A DNA stretch of 14,031 nt from Candidatus Hydrogenedentota bacterium (GTDB lineage: Bacteria; Hydrogenedentota; Hydrogenedentia; Hydrogenedentales; CAITNO01): positions 1 to 14,031 of the forward strand of contig JAKLHG010000034.1 of NCBI GenBank assembly GCA_022710255.1, given 5' to 3'. Position numbers and translations under genes: made by a program. The first letter of the stretch is position 1. Every line of letters starts with the position of its first letter. Positions 1 to 8,220 of the stretch are shown piece after piece. The notes under the pieces are model-generated. The model was given only the letters and a program-made list of their open reading frames with translations, was not told the DNA's origin and ran no database searches.

Positions 1-123
1 CCCCCAAGCGCCACCCCCATGGGCGAATGGCACTACAAAGGCCAAGCCGGTGCGATAAGAACATGGGGGCAAGGGGGAAGTGTCTCTGCGAATGCAAAAA
101 TGGTGGGCTGTACTACCCCATAA
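1..123 (+). CDS. Possible 3' end of an upstream gene (partial)
   Basis: The first forward frame is open from the window edge to a TAA at 121-123, giving 40 residues that include GEWHYKGQAGAIRTWGQ and end in MVGCTTP. The first ~50 bases use GC-ending codons like the real genes here; later codons are less typical. I do not recognise a family. It may be the tail of a secreted or pilin-like protein, or simply an open stretch by chance. No terminator hairpin with a T-run follows. Low confidence, because only 40 residues are visible and nothing upstream can be seen. Confidence 0.25.
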   Translation, partial: PPSATPMGEWHYKGQAGAIRTWGQGGSVSANAKMVGCTTP

Positions 124-221
124 TACACTCATGTCCCATTTTCCCCCTCAAATCGGATTTGTTTGCATGGACACAAGGGGGTGGTGAAATATGCGGGTTA
201 GTTCCTGCTTTCGCTCATATT

Positions 222-230
222 TGATATGAT
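222..230 (+). promoter_or_regulatory. Putative extended -10 promoter element of the 304-2466 gene
   Basis: The sequence TGATATGAT is an extended -10 match (TGN plus TATGAT). It ends 73 bases before the start codon of the hydrolase. No good -35 hexamer lies 17 bases upstream (TTCCTG), as is allowed for extended -10 promoters. The same TATGAT core occurs 75 bases before two other starts in this window. Confidence 0.4.
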
Positions 231-303
231 TTTGGGATAAGAAGCAACTCTGGATGAGACCTGCTAGACAGTTACTACTTTTTTATGTAAGGACGGTAAC
301 AAC

Positions 304-2466
304 ATGAGTACTTATGGGACAATCTTGATGAGCACCCTCCTTTTCATGGCGAACGCCGGCGCCGCTGATGCTCCCTGGTATACGAATTCGCTTTTGGGGA
401 TGGAGGTGGGGCCCACAGGCGCCCAGTTCGGGTATAGCGACGCGTCAGACAACCGCTATTGTGCGGTATTTAACGGGCGGAACATTGTTGAGCAATGCCA
501 TGAGGCGGGGAGTGAATACCTGGTTATATGGGTGCGGGACGGGGACTATGCCTATTACAACTCCACCATCCTGCCGAAAGCGCCGGGGTTGGGCGAACGC
601 GATCCGCTTCGAGAGGCGGTTGATACCGCCGCCGCGTATGACATGCCGGTAATCGCCTATTGTGTGGTACAGCAGGGCGGTCATTTTCTGGAGGCCCATC
701 CGGAATACGCGATGCGGGATATGAACGGTGCTCCTATCGGCCGGTTCTGTTACATCTCCGGGTATCTGGAAGCGATGAAGGAAATCCTGGCGGAACAACT
801 CGCGTACGGCATCCAGGGATTTCATATTGATATGCTCGATCAGGGCTTCGGCCCTCCCTATGGCTGCTGGTGTGAAGCGTGCCGCCAAGCCTTTGAAACG
901 GAACACGGCCGGAAAATGCCGGCGGGCGTTACCTGGGACGAGGACTGGAACACATTTCTCGAATTCCGCTACAAGAGCAGCGAACGATTCATGAATGCCT
1001 TGTATGCCCATGTAAAGTCCATTGACCCTAATGCGTCGGTAGACTTCAATTACCATGGCAATCCGCCCTTTTCCTTCGAAGTGGGACAGCGGCCTGTCCA
1101 GCACGCGAACACGGCCGATTTCGTGACCGGCGAGACCGGCGTTTGGGGCTTCAGCGCCCTCACGGTGGGGTTGAATGTTGCCTTTTACCGGGCCGCGACC
1201 CCGGGCAGGCCGGTGCAAGTGGCCATGCAGCGGGGCGTGCGCATGTATCATGACCAGACCACACGCCCCCTGACAGATATTCGCTGGGAACTATTGTCCC
1301 TGCTCGCGCACGGCGCGTTTGTGACGATGGTGGATAAGACCGGTTTCGACGGCGGGCTGGATACGCAGGCCTATAAACGTATCGGCGAGGCCTTCAGGGA
1401 AGTGCATGCGAAACAGGCCCATTTCGGACAGGCACCTCTTGCCGATGTGGGCCTTTATTTCAGTCACAGGACCCGCGACTGGGTGGGACGGGAGCAGCCG
1501 GGCGACTATTTCACCGCCTTTCAAGGGGCCCATAAGGCGTTGGTGTATGCCCATATCCCCTGGGGGGTAGTGCTGGATGAAAATGTCAACGCGGAAACCT
1601 TGCAACGATTTCCCGTGGTCGTACTTCCCAACGCCGGCATCCTGCGTGCGCAGGAGGTGGACTTGTTTTCCGCCTATGTGGAGAAGGGCGGGAAACTGAT
1701 TATCACCGGCCTGTCCGGGTGTTATGATCGCCTGGGCGCGTCGGCCGGGAACAGTACGCTGGAAGCCCTCCTCGGGGCGCACTTGGTTGAAGCGCTGCCC
1801 GCCAAGGACAACTGGGTCCGCCTGTCCGGGGAGATGCCGGAAACGCTTTATGCTTCAATCCCTGCAGACTGGCCCTTTCTGGTGAAGGGCCCCGCAGCCG
1901 TCTACCAACCGGATACGGCGCAAGCGTTCGGGGAATTGATCAAGCCGTATCGCACCACCCGGCAGAAGGAAGGCAAAGAAGGCACGGAATGGCCCATGAG
2001 CCCCGATACGCCGGTTGGACCGGCCTTGTTGCTGAATCAGGTTGGAAAGGGCGAAGTGCTTACCTTTGCAGCCTCGCCGGACTATGCGACAGCCAGCGAA
2101 CACGCGATAGTGGAGGCCCGCCGCCTTCTTGTGAACGCCGTGCGGTATCTCCACCCGAATCCGCGCATCCAAATCACAGCCCCCGTTACGGTGCAGGCCG
2201 TGGTCAGCGATGAACCTGAAACACGCACCTTGCGCGTGCATCTGCTCAGTTATAACATCCCGCCGCAGACGACGCCCGCCGTAAACCGCCCCTATGTGTT
2301 GCCGGGATTGATTGAAGACGCACCCTCGTATCGGACAACAATAACTACATCAATGGATATTCGGGAGGTCACGGCATTTAATCCAGAAACGAGACTATCC
2401 CGCCGGGGCAACGAAATAGAGCTCATCGCGAACGATATCCATGAAATCGTGCTGCTGTACTATTAA
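304..2466 (+). CDS. Secreted TIM-barrel glycoside hydrolase-like protein with GH42-type middle domain
   Basis: This 720-residue protein probably acts on glycans outside the cytoplasm; the substrate is unknown. Residues 1-22 form a signal peptide ending around NAGAADA. Residues ~45-370 look like a TIM barrel; the segment FHIDMLDQG (173-181) followed by CWCEACRQAF (188-197) resembles the barrel of hypothetical glycosyl hydrolases of the GHL6 type, where an acidic residue precedes a Cys-x-Cys-x2-Cys motif. Residues ~380-490 (DVGLYFSHRTRDWVG, then VVVLPNAGILRAQEVD and GGKLIITG) resemble the beta-galactosidase trimerisation / class I amidotransferase-like domain of GH42 enzymes. The C-terminus from ~630 is probably a beta-sandwich. 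The ATG at 304 has TAAGGA at 288-293; an ATG at 328 would shorten the signal peptide. The family assignment is by motif recall, so catalytic residues are not asserted. It is followed 180 bases later by a small same-strand gene. Confidence 0.8.
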   Translation: MSTYGTILMSTLLFMANAGAADAPWYTNSLLGMEVGPTGAQFGYSDASDNRYCAVFNGRNIVEQCHEAGSEYLVIWVRDGDYAYYNSTILPKAPGLGERDPLREAVDTAAAYDMPVIAYCVVQQGGHFLEAHPEYAMRDMNGAPIGRFCYISGYLEAMKEILAEQLAYGIQGFHIDMLDQGFGPPYGCWCEACRQAFETEHGRKMPAGVTWDEDWNTFLEFRYKSSERFMNALYAHVKSIDPNASVDFNYHGNPPFSFEVGQRPVQHANTADFVTGETGVWGFSALTVGLNVAFYRAATPGRPVQVAMQRGVRMYHDQTTRPLTDIRWELLSLLAHGAFVTMVDKTGFDGGLDTQAYKRIGEAFREVHAKQAHFGQAPLADVGLYFSHRTRDWVGREQPGDYFTAFQGAHKALVYAHIPWGVVLDENVNAETLQRFPVVVLPNAGILRAQEVDLFSAYVEKGGKLIITGLSGCYDRLGASAGNSTLEALLGAHLVEALPAKDNWVRLSGEMPETLYASIPADWPFLVKGPAAVYQPDTAQAFGELIKPYRTTRQKEGKEGTEWPMSPDTPVGPALLLNQVGKGEVLTFAASPDYATASEHAIVEARRLLVNAVRYLHPNPRIQITAPVTVQAVVSDEPETRTLRVHLLSYNIPPQTTPAVNRPYVLPGLIEDAPSYRTTITTSMDIREVTAFNPETRLSRRGNEIELIANDIHEIVLLYY

Positions 2467-2646
2467 CAGGGGCATTACCCACGCCCCAGGAAAAAGGTAT
2501 CCGCTGAAACGAAACATGAACAACAAACGGACCCATAGACGTGTATTGTGTAGTGTGTCGGTCCTTTGATTTCCTCCTTGATTTTCTGGGAAAATGTGTG
2601 CCCGGAATTTAGGGGCTATAACACGGATGAAACATAGGAGAAAAGT

Positions 2647-3045
2647 ATGCCGATTGAATACGAACATCCTGATGTGCTTCAAAACATCGAATTTGCCGTT
2701 GTAAGCCTGTATAAGCGCCATCGGGAAATGTCCGATTATGATGTCTTGCGCGTCTATGAAAATCTTTTCGATGATTATAAGGAGGAGTCGCAAGGGCGGC
2801 AGCCAAGGCGTCATAACCAATCCGAACTCGAACAACAGTTATACGATGACATCAAAATCATGTGTGAATGGCGCCTTGGCCGCGCTCTCCCGTTCGAGGA
2901 TGCGCCGCCCATGGAAAATACCGACTCCATCCCGGTCGATATTCTATTACAATGCTTGAAGCGCCTGATCAAATCCGTAAACAGGTGGACCAAGGGCGCC
3001 GGGCGCCAAGGCTATCTGAACTTTATTATCCAGCATGTAATATGA
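2647..3045 (+). CDS. Conserved-looking small cytoplasmic protein of unknown function
   Basis: This 132-residue soluble protein has no signal peptide or membrane segment. It appears mainly alpha-helical and charged: helix-like DVLQNIEFAVVSLYKRH (9-25), an acidic DYDVLRVYENLFDDY (30-44), DDIKIMCEWRLGR (67-79) and a basic C-terminus KRLIKSVNRWTKGAGRQGYL (105-124). The pattern of an MCEWRLGR motif and a terminal RWTKxxGRQGYL recalls a family of small hypothetical proteins in Chloroflexota and Planctomycetota, but I cannot confirm that. The start is supported by TAGGAG at 2635-2640, six bases from a good spacing to the ATG. TATAAC at 2617-2622 is a weak -10 candidate only 24 bases upstream. It could be cotranscribed with the hydrolase 180 bases upstream. 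Basic C-terminal residues could bind nucleic acid; that is speculation. Confidence 0.75.
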   Translation: MPIEYEHPDVLQNIEFAVVSLYKRHREMSDYDVLRVYENLFDDYKEESQGRQPRRHNQSELEQQLYDDIKIMCEWRLGRALPFEDAPPMENTDSIPVDILLQCLKRLIKSVNRWTKGAGRQGYLNFIIQHVI

Positions 3046-3147
3046 TTTCGCTGGGGCTATATTCAGGGTGATGGAAAGCAATGCAGGGATACCTGTTAGA
3101 TGGCCCCCGCTTTTATAATGCCTGGATGCAAGTACGAAAGACAAAAG

Positions 3148-3380
3148 TTCAGACTTCCTGACCTCGACAGAGTTTTGACGTGGTTTTTCGGAAAATAGTA
3201 TTGCACAAAGTTTGACGCAAAAGACCGTAAAGAAGGGACAGACTACCAAATAGCAAGCATGAAAAACAGGATTATACGCTGTACTCAGGGGCTATTTGGC
3301 AGTCAGTCCCTTCTTTATTCAGTCTATGTGTTTTCACAAAAAGTGCCATTGTATATTCCGACGAGTTCAGGAAGTCTGAA
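3148..3380. repeat. Dyad-symmetric repeat element, copy 1 (MITE/REPIN-like)
   Basis: This is an imperfect palindrome of about 233 bases. The outer arms are CAGACTTCCTGACCTCG at 3150-3166 and its complement with one mismatch at 3362-3378. The inner arms are 25 bases each (3230-3254 and 3291-3315, two mismatches), containing GGGACAGACTACCAAATAGC on the left, around a 36-base loop. Sequence between outer and inner arms is partly symmetrical too (a TTGCAC / TGGCAC block followed by an A/T-rich run). There is no coding capacity I trust. The GGGACAGAC...AAATAGC core resembles repeats associated with Y1/REP-associated transposases in related bacteria, from memory only. A second, inverted copy lies at 3608-3851. 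Confidence 0.75.
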
Positions 3381-3607
3381 GTTAAGAAGTGAGACTTCAC
3401 GCTCAACAGGCTTTGAGGCAGGTAGTTGTCAATATCGAGTGCAGCATGAAATACTCCCGGCATATCCACGGTATTCTGTTTGTTGTACAAATAGGCAATG
3501 CGAAAGTGGCCGAATAGCAGCATCCGTATCGCCTTCCGGCTCACTGCGGCACTTGCTTTCACTCAACGGATTCTGGCACGGGAGTTGCGCCTTTTCACAA
3601 ATTCCAG
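3381..3607. other. Spacer between the two inverted dyad elements
   Basis: These 227 bases separate the two dyad elements. Open frames exist on both strands through this stretch, but they run into the palindromes, lack ribosome binding sites and show no recognisable motif, including none of the HxH or Tyr motifs of Y1 transposases. It could be the worn remains of a gene once carried between the elements, or unrelated DNA. I see no promoter or terminator in it. Confidence 0.35.
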
Positions 3608-3851
3608 TTCAGATATCCTGATCTCGTCGGAAATGCCCATGGCACTGAAAAACAAACAAAAAGACAGAGCAAAAAGGGACTGACGACGAAATAGCCGTCA
3701 ATAACGAAGTATGGATGCCCTTTACTGCTATTGGCTATTTCGTGGTCTGTCCCTTTCTTGCGGTCCTATACGAACATGGCATCAAAAAAGTGCCAAACCG
3801 GATTCCGAGTAATCATTGAATAACCCCAATGAGGTCAGGAAGTATGCAGTT
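3608..3851. repeat. Dyad-symmetric repeat element, copy 2, inverted relative to copy 1
   Basis: This is a second imperfect palindrome of about 244 bases. The outer arms are CAGATATCCTGATCTCG at 3610-3626 and GAGGTCAGGAAGTATGCAG at 3831-3849. The inner arms are 24 bases (3673-3696 and 3733-3756, two mismatches) around a 36-base loop, the same loop length as copy 1. Its left half matches the reverse complement of the right half of copy 1 (shared CTCGTCGGAA, ATGGCACT and GGGACTGAC), and its right half matches the left half of copy 1 (shared GACCG near GGGACAGAC). The two copies therefore face each other. Confidence 0.75.
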
Positions 3852-3885
3852 ACACCACGGCCTGCGGCATCCGGGTTGTCGATTT

Positions 3886-4014
3886 ACATTTACGGCGAGT
3901 CAGGTGTGGATGGAAGGAATGACGGGTATCGATTTTTTCGCGTATGCGCCTCACAAGTTCCTGCGCTTCGTCCGGGATGTGGCACGGAAGAAGGAGGTGC
4001 CTTCGGTGCAGTAA
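3886..4014 (+). pseudogene. Probable 3' remnant of an unidentified gene
   Basis: A frame ending in TAA at 4012-4014 encodes TFTASQVWMEGMTGIDFFAY followed by APHKFLRFVRDVARKKEVPSVQ. Codons in its last 30 positions are mostly G- or C-ending, as in the real genes here, unlike the surrounding gap. There is no start codon with a ribosome binding site; upstream the frame runs into dyad element copy 2, which ends at 3851. I read it as the C-terminal end of a gene whose front part was lost where the repeat now sits. The family is not recognised, and a chance frame is possible. Confidence 0.35.
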
Positions 4015-4179
4015 AAAAAGTTGCGATCCCGGTATCGCCCTTCCTCGGAGCGGCAAGGATAGGGGTAGTACGGGGAATGGAGGAAACACGTGCCCAAAGG
4101 CTTTGACGGGGGGAGACGACTGTTGGCAGGAATTCGGCGGCCAACAGGGCGTCAGGCCGTGAACCACGGCGGAATGTCT
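4015..4179. other. Intergenic DNA upstream of the GH106-like gene
   Basis: I see no gene, repeat or clear terminator here. Open frames on the minus strand that cover it are extensions of shadow frames from the gene to the right and have no ribosome binding site. It probably contains upstream promoter DNA for the next gene. Confidence 0.4.
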
Positions 4180-4188
4180 CATTATGAT
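4180..4188 (+). promoter_or_regulatory. Putative -10 element of the GH106-like gene
   Basis: CATTATGAT contains the TATGAT core at 4183-4188, ending 75 bases before the start codon. It lacks the TG of an extended -10. Upstream GTGAAC at 4159-4164 is a weak -35 candidate with an 18-base spacer. Position and core match those upstream of the 304 and 13252 genes. Confidence 0.35.
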
Positions 4189-4263
4189 ATCCTGTGAATT
4201 GTTCCGCGGGAGGAAATGCGTCCATAATCTTGCGTTGTAGCAAGAACCAAGGAGACCTTTATT

Positions 4264-7200
4264 ATGAACACCTGCATGCTGATTACACTGGGGGTGGTGT
4301 CGGTCACCGGCGCAACGGCCAACAGCGAAGGTCCGCAATTTTGTGACCCCGCCCTCCTGCCGCCGGCTCCGCCGCAGTCCCCCGGGTTCCCGGATGCGGA
4401 GGCGCCCGCAGACCTGGAGGAGGGCTTCAGGAATCCGCCGGCCGGCTATGGCGAGGTGCCTTTCTGGTGGTGGACCGGCGATCCCCTGGACAAGGAGCGT
4501 CTCCTCTGGCAGATTGAAAAACTCCATGCCATGGGTATTCCCGGCGTACAGGTCAACTACGCCCATGACAAGGACATGGCCACCTACCCGGCGGAGCCGC
4601 CCATCTTCTCCGAGGCGTGGTGGGATATCTGGACCTGGCTGGCGGGCGAGTGCCGCAAGCGTGACATGGGCATCGGCATCAGCGGCTACACGATAGACTG
4701 GCCGGGACACGATAACCTGTTCTATGAAATCGGGATTACCGATGGGTCGCTGCGCGGGACCCGGCTCGAACATAAGCAAAAGGATACGGCGGGTGGCACG
4801 CCTTTCGTATGGACCCTTCCGGAAACGCTCACGGCGCTCCGGGCTTACCGCCTGGATGGCGAGGCGATTCAGCCGGACACGGATATCGACCTGCTTGCGG
4901 AGGTACGCGGGCACCGGCTGGAATGGACACCGCCGGAAGGACGGTGGCGGGTCGTCGCCGTTTGCGCTCATTCCCCGGAACGCTCCGTGGATCCCATGAA
5001 TCCCGAATCGGGCAGGAAAGTGATCGAGCGATTCTTCGAGCCCTTTCTTGAACACAGCCCGGGCGACATCGCCAAGGGGCTCAACTATTTCTTTCAGGAC
5101 GAACTGACCTTCGGCGTGGAAGGCTGGCTCTGGAATGCGTACTTCGCGGCGGAGTTTGAAAAGCGAAAGGGCTATGACATACGGCCCTTGTTGCCGGGGC
5201 TCTTCGCGGACATCGGACCCGCAACCCCGAAAATCCGCCTCGACTATTCCGACGTCATGATACGTTTGTCTGAGGAGAATTATTTCCGGCCCATCTTCGA
5301 CTGGCATTGGCAGCGGGGGATGATTTACGCCTGTGACCCGGGCAGCCGAGGCCTTAATCCGGTGGAGTTCGGCGATTATTTCCGGTGCGTGCGCTGGTAC
5401 ACAGCGCCGGGACACGACACGCCCGGCGGTTCAGCGGACTTGCGCAAGGACAAGGTGTCCAGTTCCATCGCCCACCTGTACAAACGTCCCCGCGTCTGGC
5501 TGGAGGGCTACCACAGTCTAGGCTGGAGCGCGACGCCGGCCACCATCTTCGACTCTTCCTGCCGCAATTTCCTGTATGGGGCGAGCCTGCTCAATCTGCA
5601 CGGACTGTATTACACCACCCATGGCAGTTTCTGGGAATGGGCGCCGCCCTGTTTTCATTTTCGGATGCCCTACTGGGAACACATGGCCGTATTCTTCACT
5701 TATTTCGAGCGGCTCAGTTACCTGCTGAGCCAGGGCGTGCATGTATGCGATGTGGCAATCCTGTATCCCGTCGCGGCGCTGGAGGCGGGCATGGGGGGCG
5801 AGGAGGCGAAAGACACCGCCTTTCGCATCGGCACGGAAATGTATTCGCTGCGCGGGCTGGACTTTGACTTTATAGACTTTGAGTCCCTGGAGCGTGCCGA
5901 GGTGAAAGAAGGTCAATTACGGGTGTCCGGCGAGGCGTACCGGGTGCTGGTGTTGCCTGCCATGCGTGCCGTGCGTCATTCCACGATGGTGAAGGCCCTC
6001 GAGTTTTACAAGAACGGCGGCACGGTTATTGGTGTCGGCGCCCTTCCGGAAGCCAGCGACCGCATCGGCCGGGAAGACCCGGAACTGGACGCCCTGGTCA
6101 AGACCCTCTTCGGCATGACGGCCAAGGAAGCGCAGGCCGGGGCAATCGCCGTCAAACAGCAGCACCCGGCCGGAGGCGTTGGTTATGTCTTTACCAACGC
6201 GCGCAAGTCAAGACCGGTCGCCGATTTCATCACGGAAGTCATCGCCCGGGATTTTATCCCGGATGGCGCCGTCCAGGTCCTGCACCGCCGCATAGGCGGG
6301 ACGGATGTGTACATGGTCATGGGCGCGCCGCGGAACACGGAGTGTTTCTTCCGCTCCCGGGGCGTGGTGGAATTGTGGGATCCTTGGACGGGAACCACCC
6401 AGCCGGTGTATGGGTGGGTGCCTGTGGACGGAGGCACCAAGGTGCGCATCCCGGTGGAGACGAGCCAGCCGCTCTTCTTCGTGTTCCGGCCGGGGGAAAG
6501 CCGGTTCCAGGTCGAACAAACCAATCTCGATGAAATCCAGGCCGTGGAAGAAACGGACGGACGCATTCTCGTTTTCGGGATCGCGGAGACCGCCGGAGAA
6601 AAGACGGCGGTCGTTCATTCCGGAAACAGGAGCGTCACGGTACGCGGAGAAGCGGCCCTGCCTGAAGGGCCGATTGCGATTGACGGGCTGTGGGAGTTCG
6701 AACTGAAACCGACCATGGACAACCGCTGGGGCGATTTCCGGCTTCCGGCAACGGAAACGGTCATCGGCCCGGAAGCCCGACGCTTCCTTTATCGGGAGGA
6801 GACGGAGCCGGGCTGTGCGTGGCAGGCGCCGGAACTCGATGAAACGAGCTGGACGGAACGGAGTTGTTCCTTCGGCACCCGGTTCTGGAAATTGGGCCCG
6901 TTGCCCGAGAATAGCGATCTTGAGACCCTTGACATGCAACTGGGCGCGCTCAAGCAAGTGGACCCGTCAGTTCCCGTAAGAGTGGGGGACAACGAATATT
7001 CCTGGCGACCCTACCTGTTCTCCACACGCTGGGGAAACGAGAAAGACCCCGGTCCCCAGGGGTGGCACGGTCTCAAGGAAGGGGTTACGGACGATTTCAT
7101 TTGCCTGGGGCAGGCTTCGTACTCGCATACGGGTTTCGAATATGAGACAGAAACGGGTGAAGGGGGGTGGTACTACCTCTGGACCTCGGCGCTTTCTTCA

Positions 7201-8106
7201 CACGAGGCCAAGGCCAAATTGCGCTCCGGCGCATTGAAACCCGAATCCCTATGGCTCAACGGAGAAGCGGTTGCAGATAGGGATGGTCCGCTGTCCCTAC
7301 AGGCAGGATGGAATCCGCTTTTGCTTCGCTTCGGGAAACCGGGCCGGACGCATGTCATGCTTCAATACGCGGATGTTCCGGACAAGACACAGGAATATCC
7401 CCTGGCCATGTCCTGGTATGCCAATGACAGCATCGTGTCCTATGACTCGAAACCTGCTGAGCCCGCTCCCGTGGGATGGTATCGCTTCATGTCTCCGCCG
7501 GGACTGCGCGGCATGACCTTCTGGGCCCATGGCAAGGTGCAGGCGTGGGCGGACGGCAAGCCCGTGACACTTCAAACGGCCGAAACACGATTCGACGGTG
7601 CAACGCTGCACAAGGCGGTGATTTCCGAACCGCAAGCCCTCGCGATGGTTGTGGCCCTGCGCGTGGAACAGGAACGGGGTTGTTACGACGGCGCCGCCTT
7701 TCCGGAACCGATTGCCCTGGACTGCGGGCCGGGACAGATCGCTGCCGGGGATTGGGCGGCAACGGGGGCGCTTGCCCAGTATTCCGGCGGCGCCTGGTAT
7801 CGAAAAACGGTCACCCTGCCCGAATGCGGGGATGATGTACGGGTGATTCTCGATCTCGGTTGTGTTTATGCTACGGCGGAAATTCGCGTGAACGGCCAGG
7901 CTGCGGGTTTCCTCGTTACGGCGCCCTGGAAGATCGACATCAGCGAACAGGCGAAATCCGGTGAGAATCTGCTGGAAATTCTGGTATACAACACGCTGGC
8001 CAACCATTACAGCACCATCCCCACTCAGTACGGAGGCAACACACTCTCCGGGATTCTCGGCCCGGTGAACATCCGTATCGTAAAACCGGTGGTGCTGACG
8101 GAATAA
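4264..8106 (+). CDS. Secreted GH106-like glycoside hydrolase (alpha-L-rhamnosidase family)
   Basis: This 1280-residue protein is predicted to remove L-rhamnose or a related sugar from complex glycans outside the cytoplasm. Residues 1-20 are a signal peptide. The catalytic region opens with GFRNPPAGYGEVPFWWWTGD (54-73), a hallmark opening of GH106-like enzymes (FRxPP...PFWWWxGD), then LLWQIEKLHAMGIPGVQV. Acidic residues in conserved-looking barrel contexts are FQDE (277-280) and LEGYHSLGW (413-421); which are catalytic cannot be settled by eye. Other family-like segments are RWYTAPGHDTPGG (377-389) and PYWEHMAVFFTYFERLSYLL (469-488). A GH2-type galactose-binding beta-sandwich closes the protein (GGAWYRKTVTLP near 1176, then IRVNGQ and LGPVNIRI near the end). 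Length suits GH106 (about 1,000-1,200 or more). AAGGAG at 4249-4254 supports the start. A displaced copy of its last 107 bases lies at 12947-13053. Family confidence is high; substrate is inferred. Confidence 0.88.
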   Translation: MNTCMLITLGVVSVTGATANSEGPQFCDPALLPPAPPQSPGFPDAEAPADLEEGFRNPPAGYGEVPFWWWTGDPLDKERLLWQIEKLHAMGIPGVQVNYAHDKDMATYPAEPPIFSEAWWDIWTWLAGECRKRDMGIGISGYTIDWPGHDNLFYEIGITDGSLRGTRLEHKQKDTAGGTPFVWTLPETLTALRAYRLDGEAIQPDTDIDLLAEVRGHRLEWTPPEGRWRVVAVCAHSPERSVDPMNPESGRKVIERFFEPFLEHSPGDIAKGLNYFFQDELTFGVEGWLWNAYFAAEFEKRKGYDIRPLLPGLFADIGPATPKIRLDYSDVMIRLSEENYFRPIFDWHWQRGMIYACDPGSRGLNPVEFGDYFRCVRWYTAPGHDTPGGSADLRKDKVSSSIAHLYKRPRVWLEGYHSLGWSATPATIFDSSCRNFLYGASLLNLHGLYYTTHGSFWEWAPPCFHFRMPYWEHMAVFFTYFERLSYLLSQGVHVCDVAILYPVAALEAGMGGEEAKDTAFRIGTEMYSLRGLDFDFIDFESLERAEVKEGQLRVSGEAYRVLVLPAMRAVRHSTMVKALEFYKNGGTVIGVGALPEASDRIGREDPELDALVKTLFGMTAKEAQAGAIAVKQQHPAGGVGYVFTNARKSRPVADFITEVIARDFIPDGAVQVLHRRIGGTDVYMVMGAPRNTECFFRSRGVVELWDPWTGTTQPVYGWVPVDGGTKVRIPVETSQPLFFVFRPGESRFQVEQTNLDEIQAVEETDGRILVFGIAETAGEKTAVVHSGNRSVTVRGEAALPEGPIAIDGLWEFELKPTMDNRWGDFRLPATETVIGPEARRFLYREETEPGCAWQAPELDETSWTERSCSFGTRFWKLGPLPENSDLETLDMQLGALKQVDPSVPVRVGDNEYSWRPYLFSTRWGNEKDPGPQGWHGLKEGVTDDFICLGQASYSHTGFEYETETGEGGWYYLWTSALSSHEAKAKLRSGALKPESLWLNGEAVADRDGPLSLQAGWNPLLLRFGKPGRTHVMLQYADVPDKTQEYPLAMSWYANDSIVSYDSKPAEPAPVGWYRFMSPPGLRGMTFWAHGKVQAWADGKPVTLQTAETRFDGATLHKAVISEPQALAMVVALRVEQERGCYDGAAFPEPIALDCGPGQIAAGDWAATGALAQYSGGAWYRKTVTLPECGDDVRVILDLGCVYATAEIRVNGQAAGFLVTAPWKIDISEQAKSGENLLEILVYNTLANHYSTIPTQYGGNTLSGILGPVNIRIVKPVVLTE

Positions 8107-8180
8107 CGGGGACATATTCCGAAATAAGTACTGAATAGACTAAAATCGCGATCCTATAATCATTTAATTCTGGGACATGT
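8107..8180. repeat. Degenerate REP-like stretch after the GH106-like gene
   Basis: Directly after the stop codon lies CGGGGACATATTCC (8107-8120), and AATTCTGGGACATG occurs at 8166-8179. The second motif matches the reverse complement of one arm of the 12912-12944 hairpin (AATTCAGGGACATC) at 12 of 14 bases. GGGACAT-type motifs beside AATTC recall REP sequences of Y1-transposase families, from memory. There is no perfect hairpin here, so this is a weak call. Confidence 0.3.
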
Positions 8181-8220
8181 TTAAGACTTAGGCCGCGTTT
8201 CAAGGACGGATAGAACGCTT

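Noticed and set aside
27..224. A 65-residue open frame before the first hydrolase
   Set aside because: It starts at TTG, lacks a ribosome binding site and its composition is not protein-like. The other frame at 1-123 looks slightly better.
2467..2490. GGGGC ... GCCCC after the first hydrolase as a terminator
   Set aside because: The stem is only five bases and is followed by an A-rich run, not a T-run.
3259..3621. Open frames on both strands through the dyad element region
   Set aside because: They are created by the palindromes and the spacer, have no ribosome binding site and show no transposase or other motif.
3148..3851. Possible CRISPR-like repeats
   Set aside because: The repeats are inverted palindromes in two copies, not regularly spaced short direct repeats with unique spacers.
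3850..5415. A 521-residue open frame on the minus strand
   Set aside because: Most of it lies antisense to the well-supported GH106-like gene, it is rich in Arg/Pro/His as expected of a shadow in GC-rich DNA, and it has no recognisable motif.
6208..6957. Long antisense frame inside the GH106-like gene
   Set aside because: Arg/Pro-rich shadow of a real gene; no start signals and no family motif.
7297..8115. A 272-residue minus-strand frame at the end of the GH106-like gene
   Set aside because: Fully antisense to the conserved galactose-binding domain region; no motifs.
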